Shown here: positions 22,850 through 32,507 of the stretch, piece by piece
How positions within the stretch are numbered: position 1 is the stretch's first letter
Layout of the letters: each line of letters starts with the position of its first letter
NCBI GenBank assembly: GCA_021442155.1
Contig: CM038216.1
Span: 158,891,983-158,955,982 of the forward strand
Length of the DNA: 64,000 nt
Direction of reading: 5' to 3'
From: Cymbidium sinense
Taxonomy: Eukaryota > Streptophyta > Magnoliopsida > Asparagales > Orchidaceae
Notes under the pieces: model-generated
What the model saw: only the letters and a program-made list of their open reading frames with translations
The model's database searches: none
Told to the model about the DNA's origin: nothing
Program-made: the position numbers and the translations under genes

Positions 22850-23234
22850 CTGCAGATAAAGAATAATTGGATAACTTCAAGATAAATGGAAAAACCAAAT
22901 AGCTTAATGCTGCAAATGCTACCTGACATGCTCTAAACTACAGGCAGTGTAAAATCTCCTAAATTGGATTTATTAAAAAAATCAACAACCTCTGCAATGT
23001 AAGCCATGCATAAAACAATTTATTATGCAAAGAAAGCGTTTTATAGGGATGGCAACAGGTAAGTGTAAACACATAACAACACATCCAACAATAACAATAC
23101 TAACCATACACGGAACAACTTCACACCCTAACATTCCATAAAATTATTACAATCCATTTGCAAAACATGTCATCTTTGACCTACCAAGTATTGAAGTAGA
23201 TTCCACATAGGCAAACTTGCAACAACATAATTTA

Positions 23235-23400
23235 TATATACAAAAATGTTGGTCTCTATCCAGGGGAGAGGTTTTGGAAAGAACAGCCTCGTTTCATAGG
23301 TCTGATTATATCCATAAAATGAAAAAAAAAACACACACCAGAGCCTCAGCCTGGTTGGGTTCCCTTCAAATGGGCATGTCTAACCACTGAACACCTTTTG
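23235..23400 (-). mobile_element. Possible tRNA-derived SINE
   Basis: On the minus strand, 23399 downward reads GTTCAGTGGTTAGACATGCC, which resembles a Pol III A box. About 45 bases later, AACCAGGCTGAGGCTC resembles a worn B box. A T-run and an unrelated body follow. I found no flanking target duplication, so this is tentative. Confidence 0.3.
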
Positions 23401-23938
23401 TTAAAAAATTAAAAATAAAAGTACATCATCATTATCATCATCAATAAACTAATCCAAACTACTCAAGCGTTATGAATCCTAATCTTTCATTCATTCTTGT
23501 TGATACTAGCCTCATCATGCCTACTTTATAAAAATGAAAAATGATAATCAAAAGCAAAAATATTAATAAAAAACTGATATTTGGATGGCAGCCTTCATTA
23601 CATTGTAAGTTCACTCCCCATCAGCAGGAGGGCTGGCTCATATGAGATTACTAAGCCTTAATCCTTGATAGACATAAAGGAGGTTTAGCTTCCCTAGCAA
23701 CCAAACATTGCAAATAAAAGTAAATGAGATCCCCTCCTATAAATACCCTCTTCATAGAAGTTTTGAGAATCTTAAAACTACAATAAAACATTGACAAAAT
23801 GTTGCAAGAACAAAGCTTCTAATCCCAACATGGACGGACAACAAAGAGCTCCACTTAACAGCTGCCTTAGCACAGTCGGCCACTGGTTCGCATGGCTCTC
23901 ATAGTCCTTCCAAATCCTAAATCTACCACTAAGCTAGC

Positions 23939-23942
23939 AGTG

Positions 23943-24002
<60 letters not shown>

Positions 24003-24008
24003 TTCACG
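23939..24008. repeat. (AT)n microsatellite within a perfect-ended palindrome
   Basis: A run of AT dinucleotides (23945-23999) is bounded by GTGAAAT on the left and ATTTCAC on the right. The whole of about 68 bases is therefore self-complementary and could extrude as a hairpin or cruciform. Confidence 0.85.
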
Positions 24009-24435
24009 TCATCAATAAAATTTGCGTAAAGATAGAGGAAAGTATCACATTGTCTGGCAACCTCCTAGTCACTGCCCTTAGAAGAAACATACATGAAATA
24101 CAAAGTTACTCATTGTAATAACCTGAACAAATAAAAAGGTAAATTAAAATTATTTTAAAAATATACACATTTTCCACATTCCCAAAAATCGCCAGATTAT
24201 TTTTATAAAACTCTACATACTATTCTGATTAAAATGATATATATAAATATATATAAATTATTAATATATTTAAAATATTTGACTTTATTGTTGACCTATA
24301 ACTATGTGCCACTTGAAATTAAATAAATGACGTAGAGGTTAAAACCCCCCTAATCGCGATCGAAATCAATTAAATTCAATTCGATTTGAAAATTCGACTT
24401 CATAATGCGTCAAAAGCATCAAAATTAATTAAATA

Positions 24436-24475
24436 CAACAACAACAACAAGCCTTAATCCCACTAGGTGGGGTCG
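24436..24475 (-). mobile_element. 40-bp LINE 3'-end insertion with perfect 20-bp target duplication
   Basis: The sequence CAACAACAACAACAAGCC, then TTAATCCCACTAGGTGGGGTCG, is the extreme 3' end of the L1-type family seen at 14675. It is flanked by identical 20-base copies of GCATCAAAATTAATTAAATA at 24416-24435 and 24476-24495. This is a target-primed insertion truncated to 40 bases, placed inside the LTR-like sequence starting at 24114. Confidence 0.92.
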
Positions 24476-25495
24476 GCATCAAAATTAATTAAATAGAAAA
24501 TATCAAATCAATTAATGAGCAATTAAATAATTAAAATCAATTTTTTAATGAAATTATGCGCATAACGAAGTCGAGAAGCCCCGACGACATCCGAACGACC
24601 TCCGTTCGCGAAATTGATCGTGTTGTTGTCGTCGAAACGTCGAATCCTATCAAACAACGCCTTTCGAGGTCTATTCGGAAAAGTATGCGCGAACATCGAT
24701 TAATTCAAATGCGACGTCGCGCAATTTAAACCTAATTTCGCTCCAATCGTCGTCGACATTGTCAAAACGACCTCCGATCGCGAAATCGATCGCGCCGTTG
24801 CGTTCGGCACAACGAAAATACCTAAGATTGACACCCATATTGTTAGGGTTTATTATTGGGATGATTCATAAAAATTTATATGATTAAGGGCTAATTATCT
24901 TAATTACTAAGCTAATTAACCTAAGTAAACCCCTTAATCCTTACCTAACCCCCGCCGCTCGTTTGGCCAATGGGATTAAGCGGTCTAACCTAAAGGCCGA
25001 AGGGAACTCACGTTGACCTCATTCACAACATTCTCTTCATACGACTCTCCTCTCTCACGCGAGTAGCTCCCCTCTGTCGGCGTTCCTCCCTCGCACGATC
25101 TCCTTCGACTCTCTTCCTCCCGAGCTCCCCTCGTTCCATCTGCGTGAGCCGAGTAGCCAAAGGGATTTCCCTTTCGTTCCTTCCCAGAAGCGCCTCGACG
25201 ATCCTCTCGGCAGAACTCTCATCTCCATTGGAACTCCCTCTCGTGAACCCTAAGTAAATCGAAATCCCTTCTTCCTCTTTAGCAATCAACACTTCTAGGT
25301 TGTCTCTTTCTAACCCTAAGCTTATTTACATATGTTTGGATGTTTTGGAAATTAGGGTTTTTATTACATGTGCTAGATCTTGTGTTGGAATGATGTTGAA
25401 AAATTTCCCTTAAAGGATTTGGGATGATGTATGGCCCAAATCTTATTCTTCTTGCTGTTTTCCCTTGTCTATAGATGCCTACCTTTTTATTGCTT

Positions 25496-26240
25496 GCTGA
25501 AATTGGTTTTACCTAAGGGGAAATTAGATCAATTTGTTGTTTAAAAGGTATAAAGCATGCTGAAATTATTTTACCTGAGGGGAAATTGAATCGATTGGCT
25601 TTTCAGGGGTATTGTGTTTGCTGAAATTGCTTTACCTAAGGGGAAAATTAGTTGATTTGTTGTACAAAGGTATTACACTTGCTGAAATTGTTTTACCTAA
25701 AGAGGGAAATCCATTGATTTCTTTTAAAAGCATGCATGCTGAAAATATTTTTACCTAAGGAGAAATCTATTGTCTTGTTTTCTAAAGGCATGATGCATGC
25801 TGAAAATATTTTTACTAGAGGGGAATTGAATCAGATTTACTTTTAAAGAAGTATGATACATGCTGAAATCATTTCTATCAAAGGGGAAATTGCTGGAAAT
25901 TGTTTCTATCAAAGGGGAAATTGCTGGAAATTATTTCTATCAAAAGAGAAAGCTATCAATTTGTTTAAAAAAAAAGATAGAAGTATCGAAATGGGGCAAG
26001 TAAAGATGTATAGCCTAAATATCATATTACTTGTCCTTCTTCTATGGGTTTCATGTTTCTTGCTTCAATTGGCTTCAATTGGCTTCCTATGGATATGATA
26101 CATGCTAAAAAAATCATTTTTTATGAAAGGGGAAAATTATTAATTTGTTGTTTAAAAGTATAAAGCACGATGAAATCATTTTTTTGTCAAAGGGGAACCA
26201 AATTATTTCTGCTATAAGCTTGCTGAAATTTTTCTTTTAC
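25496..26240. repeat. About 60-bp tandem array (TGCTGAAAT...CTAAGGGGAAATT)
   Basis: Seven units with a 58-62 base period start at 25497, 25559, 25619, 25680, 25738, 25799 and 25861. Each opens TGCTGAAAT or TGCTGAAAA and has TTTTACCTAAGGGGAAAT or a variant. At 25861-25960 the period collapses to about 36 bases (GGGGAAATTGCTGGAAATT). Worn copies continue to about 26240. The short ORF at 25853-26098 reads through the repeats and is not a gene. Confidence 0.85.
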
Positions 26241-26292
26241 TTGAGATAGAAGTATAAAAAAGTGACAAATAAAGATGTATGGCCTAAATATT

Positions 26293-26720
26293 ATGCTACT
26301 TGCTATCTCCTATGGATTTCATTTGTTTTATCTCTTGCACATGAGTAGAATGAAATCTGAAAATGAAATCTGAAATTAAAAAGATGGGGGTTTTGCCATG
26401 TTACTTGCTATCTCCTATGGATTTCATTTGTTTTATCTCTTGCACATGAGTAGAATGAAATCTGAAATTAAATAGAAAGGGGGTTTTGCCATGCTACTTG
26501 CTATCTCCTATGGATTTCATTTGTTTTATCTCTTGCACATGAGTAGAATGAAATCTGAAATTAAATAGAAAGGGGGTTTTGCCATGCTACTTGCTATCTC
26601 CTATGGATTTCTTTTGTTTTATCTCTAGCACATGAGTAGAATGAAATCTGAAAATGAAATCTGAAATTAAAAAGAGGGGGGTTTTGTCATGCTACTTGCT
26701 ATTTCCTATGGGTTTCATTC
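26293..26720. repeat. 93/105-bp tandem array
   Basis: Four near-identical units begin at 26293, 26398, 26491 and 26584, with a partial fifth at 26689. Their lengths are 105, 93, 93 and 105 bases. The long form has an extra 12 bases from an internal duplication of GAAATCTGAAAAT. All contain CTTGCTATCTCCTATGG and GCACATGAGTAGAATG. The units are much more alike than those of the neighbouring arrays, so they are young. Confidence 0.92.
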
Positions 26721-26874
26721 TTGTTGCCTTACTTAAATCAATTCTTAATGATACATTATGCAAAACCTTGTGAAAGGAAAAAAGGAATGATTGGCTTTTG
26801 AGTTTAATCCCTACTTGCATACTTGCCTATTTCTGTCATTTGATATCTTATTAACAGGAAAATTCATTATGTTA

Positions 26875-27790
26875 TGCTAACTCATACACGTCTTTCTTGG
26901 CGTGGTGGGCAAACAAAATTTCGGCCGTGGTGGCTCACGACATCCATATACACGCTTCTTGGCGTGGTTCATCTCAAACCAGCGTGTGAGCCGGAGGTTG
27001 TTGTAAATTTTGATTATTATTTTCTTAATTAAATATACATGCAACTTTTTTTTATTATCGAATCAGTTTTAAATTTATTACTATAAGTCACTCGTGTTTT
27101 CCAACATGGTAGGAAAAGCGTTATCTTATCTTAACCCATACGTCTTTCTTGGCGTATGGTGGGCAAACAAAATATAGTGGTGTCTCATCCACTCATCGCC
27201 TTTCTTGGCGTGGTGGAGCCCGTCTCTCTCATGCTATATCGGGGTGGCGTAGGAGTTTGCAAATTTTGTTTAAAAAAAAAGGAAAGATTTATTTTCTGCA
27301 ATGTTTAATAGATATTATGTATTTGTTAAATATATATATCTGGCTGTTTATATCTAAATGCAAACTTGAAATCTATTACTATAAGTCTACTCGTGTTTTT
27401 CCAACATGGTGAAATCTTATGATGTCTTAACCATACACTTTTCTTGGCGTGGTGGGTAAATAAAATTTACGTGATGTCTCACATCCACCAATCGTCTTTC
27501 TTGGCGTGGTGGTGCCAATCATGGCAACCCCATATATCGCGGGGTGGTGTAGGAGAATTCAAATTTTGATAAAAAAAAAAAAGATTTCTTTTCTGCTGTT
27601 TAAGCGTGTTTATATACAAATCTGAAACTTTAAATCTATTACTATAAGTATCTACTATTTACAGTGGTAGGAAATGTTATGATGTCTTAACCCACCGCTT
27701 TCTTAAATGGTTTTGGCCATTTTAGACCGCATCTCGAAGAACCCACTATCAGGGGATGGCCAAGGCTGTATTTAAAAAAAAGAAGATGAA
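26875..27790. repeat. About 250-290-bp tandem array with CTTTCTTGGCGTGGTGG
   Basis: Three full units (from about 26875, 27121 and 27410) and a partial fourth (from about 27671) share a plan. Each has TCTTAACC-CATACGTCTTTC, GGCGTGGTGGGCAAACAAAAT, a second CGTCTTTCTTGGCGTGG about 60 bases later, a GGGGTGGTGTAGGAG stretch, an A-run and AAATCTATTACTATAAGT. Units differ by indels. Confidence 0.85.
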
Positions 27791-28654
27791 AAAAGAAATG
27801 CGTATTTCTTAAAATTTTCTTTATCTCAAATGTGAACGCTTATGGTTCAATTCTATATCATTCTATTTTATTGTGATTGATCTTTATCTTCAATTTGCAT
27901 TCTATATCTGATACATGGCAAATCAACATATATGAATTGATCAATGCTTATTTATGTTAAACATAAGTGCTTATGTATTGATTTTTACATCATGCAAATT
28001 ATCCTATTAAGTGGTCATTATGATATACATTATTTAATGCTCATCCTAAAGCTCTACTTAGCTTGACATGTTATATGTTGGACATGTGCTTAAACATAAA
28101 ACTTGAAATACATAGAAAATAAAATCTACCATATGACATAACATCATGTAAGATATCAAAATAGAAAATTGAGTTAGAAAAAAAACTTACAAATCTATGT
28201 GGCCACTTAAACCAAGATTGAAAAGCTTTGGTAGTAGTCTTAAGAGAAGAGGAAGATAAAGTAAGTTTTATGAGAGTGAATCCTCTCTTATTTATAGGTT
28301 TCTCCTTCTTTTTCATTTATCTTATGGCGTCGACACATATGGTCTTTCATGCAGAAAATCATCTAAATTCATATCATTTGTCATATTACATTACATGCAT
28401 GGATATGTGGCATCTTGCTCATTATCACTTCCTTAATGTCATTAAAAAAAAGAGGAATGGATTTAAAGGAAAATAAACTCTTTTGCCATATCTTCTTAAT
28501 AAAATTTAATGGGTACTGTGTCCCATTTGTCATGAGCTATATGAAGGGTGGATTTTAATTAATCCACTTGTCTCTTTTAAATGACGTATGATATCTACTC
28601 ATATCTTTTGTCTTCTTCTCCTTATTAAGAGAAATGTATGGATCGTGGTATAAT

Positions 28655-29160
28655 GGGCCCTCAAAATGATTTGTTTTATAATCCTTTTATTGCATGAAAG
28701 GGGTTTTTGGCAAACAATATTCATATCATGCTTAAATAAAGGCCATGTTTATCTTGGATATTACTTTTACTTAATCAAATGGGCCCTTAAAATGTCCAAT
28801 TTCACTATCATTTCTTTGATTTGTTGCATAAAAGGAATTTTTGGCCCAAACAATCTTACCATATTTCCGTCAAATCTAAGTCTACTTTAGGTTCATTCTT
28901 AGTTGATTAAATGGACAGATTTATTTCATCATATCCCGCGATTTTTGCATAAAAAAGGCGTGTTGGCCTATACGGGATTCATATACATCTCTTAGATAAA
29001 TGGTCTTTATCTTATTATAAAACATTTTACTTGATCAAAAGCCAAAGTATTCAGTTTTAATCCCTATTACTACTGATTTCGTAAGGGGTGTTCGAGCCTA
29101 AATAATGTTCATATTATTATTATACCCTGATGAATAAGCAATCTCTATCTCATATATACA
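28655..29160. repeat. About 126-bp degenerate tandem array
   Basis: Four units begin near 28655, 28781, 28905 and 29038. Each carries (G)GGCCCTNAAAATG, TTGCATAAAAGG.(A/T)TTTTTGGC, then ATTCATAT and a TATCTT..ATTACTTTTACTT(G/A)ATCAAA end. The short ORFs here are artefacts. 29160-29760 has two or three further worn, longer units around TCTGGTTGCTTGACCG / CCTGGTCTTAGTCCCCG. Confidence 0.7.
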
Positions 29161-30179
29161 TCATCCGGTTTGGCTTTCTGACCGATTAATAACAAAACCA
29201 AAAATCTCAGATCAAAACTACGCTACACTACATCATGTTAAATTCAATTGCTTCAACTTGTATATTACGTCAAATACTTTAAAAGAACAAATACATGTAT
29301 GTGTGTTGAAGTTTAGTAGATCAAATATCTAGAAAGATATGTAATCCAAACGCAAGATAAAATATACAAGAACGGTACACTTCCCCTATTTCGAAACAAA
29401 AAAACCTAAACTGCAAATTGAACCTACATTTCGACTTGACACCTTAAAGTCCATACAACATTAAAAAAAAAAGAAAAAGAACGGATACTGTGTATGTTGA
29501 AATGTCCAAACCTGGACATGTGCAAGTTAGATATGAAACAAAAGAATGATACTATACTTCTGGTTGCTTGACCGGCCCGCGTTAACAAACTCAAAAAATC
29601 AAAATTTGGATCAAAACTTCAACATTGACATCTTAATGCCCATGCAATTTCAAAAGCAGATATTCATACGTGAAAGTAATTATTAAGATAAATACAAAGA
29701 AGACTACACATTCCTGGTCTTAGTCCCCGTTAACAAAACAAAAAAATTTGATATTATCAAATTAATAATATCTCGGTAAATAATTATATAATACAAGATA
29801 TGAATCAACTGACATACCTTCAAACCCTCAAGAAAAAAAAGATCCTCTATATTCAAACTAGAGGACAAGATTTTGAAGGATTATACTTCGAGACAATGAA
29901 TTTAGACTCAATCCTGTAAAACCCACGTAGCATACAAGGCCTATCAATTGATATTACAATGATCAAGAAGAGTAATTATTAAATTTGATAAATGATCATA
30001 TATTCAAATCTAAATCAATCATAAACGATCAAAATTCAAAAATAACAAAATATAAATGAAAAATGAAATTAATTATTTAAATTAAAACAAAAAAAATCAA
30101 TCCACGCCACAACCGTTTATTCTGAGACAAATTAAGAAAATTTTGCTCACAGCACAACGCCAAATCAAATCAACTAATT

Positions 30180-30860
30180 TCACACTCAAATATTCATAAA
30201 GCTGACGTAGGTGTCCTCTGTCCGCGTAGTTTGCCGCTGATATGGCACACCACATAAATGGTGGATACAGTGAGCCCTCCGACCGGTGGTATTCACGCGA
30301 TATACCACTAATTACACGGCCCGCGTGTTCCCAATTTTTGCTCTTTGAGGTGAAATGTAGAATGTATTTGGTTGGGTAAAAGTTCTATGTTAGCAAGGTT
30401 GACTTATATTTTTCCCCACAAACTCCACCCCATTACAAGGACACCTGGACAACGTAACTCATGTGTTGTCGACAAGGATCCTTCAAAGCCGACTACCTCC
30501 TCGACTGCAAACTGACTGACCGGATGACTGACGGACCAGATCGGCCATCGTTCCCCACAAAAAATTTTAAATTAAAATAATAAATTTCATAACTCCACTC
30601 ACGCAATTATATACTCTTTTAAAGATTCATCGACTAGCCTTAATTGAAAGCATCTCGAGGGAGTGTAATTAACTATAGGCCATGCTATAGAAACCGAACC
30701 AGATATAAAAAAGTTCTCACCAAATGAGAACGAAATCTCTGGTAGTGTCTTATCTACTATTCATATCCGCTTCAAATTTATCACCGACACCTTAAACACT
30801 CTTTTCTTTCTTTTTCCAAAAGAGGTCGGTGGCGAATTTTCGGATCTCACATTTATAAAC
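30180..30860. other. GC-richer non-coding stretch in the candidate LTR/LARD
   Basis: This part (for example GGTGGTATTCACGCG at 30285 and GACTGACGGACCAGATCGG at 30527) stands out from the AT-rich surroundings. A GAGGTCGGTGGCGAATTTTCGG phrase at 30822 resembles conserved non-coding sequence at plant LTR retrotransposon leaders. I see no ORF. 30860-32470 is AT-rich with nothing recognised. Confidence 0.35.
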
Positions 30861-32507
30861 ATAAATCATAAATATCTATTGAATTTATTTTAGTTATCCA
30901 ATTTCCCGTAATTTACTGTAGGAGAAAATCTCACCTTTACTTATCTAAAGACTAAGCAATCATTTCTTAAATTCCTTATTTCCATGAATTGTAGTTGGAC
31001 AAAACAAAAAGTTGGAGATGTTATAACTGGAGAAAACATAAGAAAGAAATAAAAGAAAATAAAAATATTAGAAGAAAGCTTGGGTTAAGAAAAAAATGGC
31101 ATGAAACGAAGTCAACTTCAGATAAAATTTTAAGTTGAAATTATAAATGTATTACATTATGTTTAGTTAACCATTTCATAAATTTACAAAAGGAATTGTA
31201 AATATAGATTATTTATTTAAGAAAATAACAAACTCATTGACAGATTAACAACCCAACTACTGAGGTGAGATATTCAATTGTAAAATTAAGAATCATATCT
31301 TTTATAGGACTTCTGTTTATTATTATTTACTTGATACACTTAGAATTCTCCATGTTGAGCATGTTGTAATAATAAAACTGATTTAATGATGCATTAATTA
31401 CTTGCATATCCCCAATTGATTTTATTTCATTGAACTGAGACGACAAATACAAAATATGATTTTACTATCAAATATTATTACTTATGCATATTGCCAATTA
31501 ATTGATTGCAAGTGCATGACATTATGAAAGAAATGCATATGAAAATGAATTAAATAGAAATGATAAACATAAAATGTCATGAAAGTTATGATAGGTAGAT
31601 TGCTTTATGATGACTTACAAAAAGTCAAAAGTTCTGACAATATGAGCTTTTGATAGGAAATCTTTAAAATCCTTGAAATCCCAACTCATGGCATTCAGGT
31701 TGGAACAGGCCAACTGCTATCAAAGGAGTTGTTAATATTAATGATGTTACGATGAATAACCTTGTTAGGATGAATAACCTTATTAGTGGCTTGGCCGATA
31801 GGCTAGATGATGACCCTCAAGAAATAATTAGTCAAAATCTATACATTTGTAAATGACATTTCTAAGATAAGAATAAGAGTTAAAAATAAAAATGAAAATG
31901 CAAGAAAATGAAATATACAAGTCATTACATGTACATGATACACATAGACAACCACATGTAAACTGCTATTACTTATCATTATTCATATGTTACATTTAAG
32001 AACATTTATTGTTCAATTGTTGTGTATGAAAGTATATTATTTTTCCTACTATTGATATTCACATTAATACGGATTGACATGCACATTGCTTCTTTTTGTA
32101 TAATGAATCCTATTTTACCATTATTTATCTCACCGGGTATCCAGCTTATACATTATTAAAATGCTAGTTTTTGGGCAACAATAAGAAACCAAATAACCAT
32201 TAACTGATGTTTTGAATTGCATAGTTTTTGACATACAATTTTTAAAGATTATAAAAACCTTTCTTGGGTACGTAAAGCTTTATGTTTAAACATTTTTAGA
32301 TACTATATTTATTTTGGTTTTATTTTAATGGATTCAAAATTTAAGAATTTGCTTATGATAATTTAATGAAATTGATTCATCACCCTCTTGATCCTAATGA
32401 ATGCCCATCAGAATGAGTGTTGACAGAAATTAAGTCTACCAAATCATCCTCCTATGTTACATCTTATGCTAACCTAAGGAGGGTCGTCTAAGATGTGACA
32501 GTCATAA

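Larger units (their letters stand above)
24114..32500 (+). mobile_element. Candidate giant solo LTR or LARD without coding capacity
   Basis: The left end is TGTAATAACCTG, the same start as the chromovirus LTR but on the plus strand. A GC-rich block (24545-25310, CG-rich then pyrimidine-rich) follows, then several kb of AT-rich DNA with four tandem arrays. A TATA-like CTTATTTATAGG lies at about 28287-28298. Near 32478-32500 it ends GGTCGTCTAAGATGTGACA, again LTR-like. Flanks CTCAT (24109-24113) and GTCAT (32501-32505) match at four of five bases. No gag or pol is seen. The right border is uncertain because a hAT element begins there and its own target duplication may overlap. Confidence 0.35.

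Noticed and set aside
22643..22929. Several ORFs on both strands
   Set aside because: They are shadows of RSH1 exon c, whose true frame is set by splice borders and protein similarity.
25023..25292. 89-codon minus-strand ORF rich in Glu and Arg
   Set aside because: It falls in the GC-rich leader block of the LTR-like segment and has no recognisable domain.
26293..26720. CRISPR-like array
   Set aside because: The units are contiguous tandem repeats without unique spacers, in a plant nuclear context.
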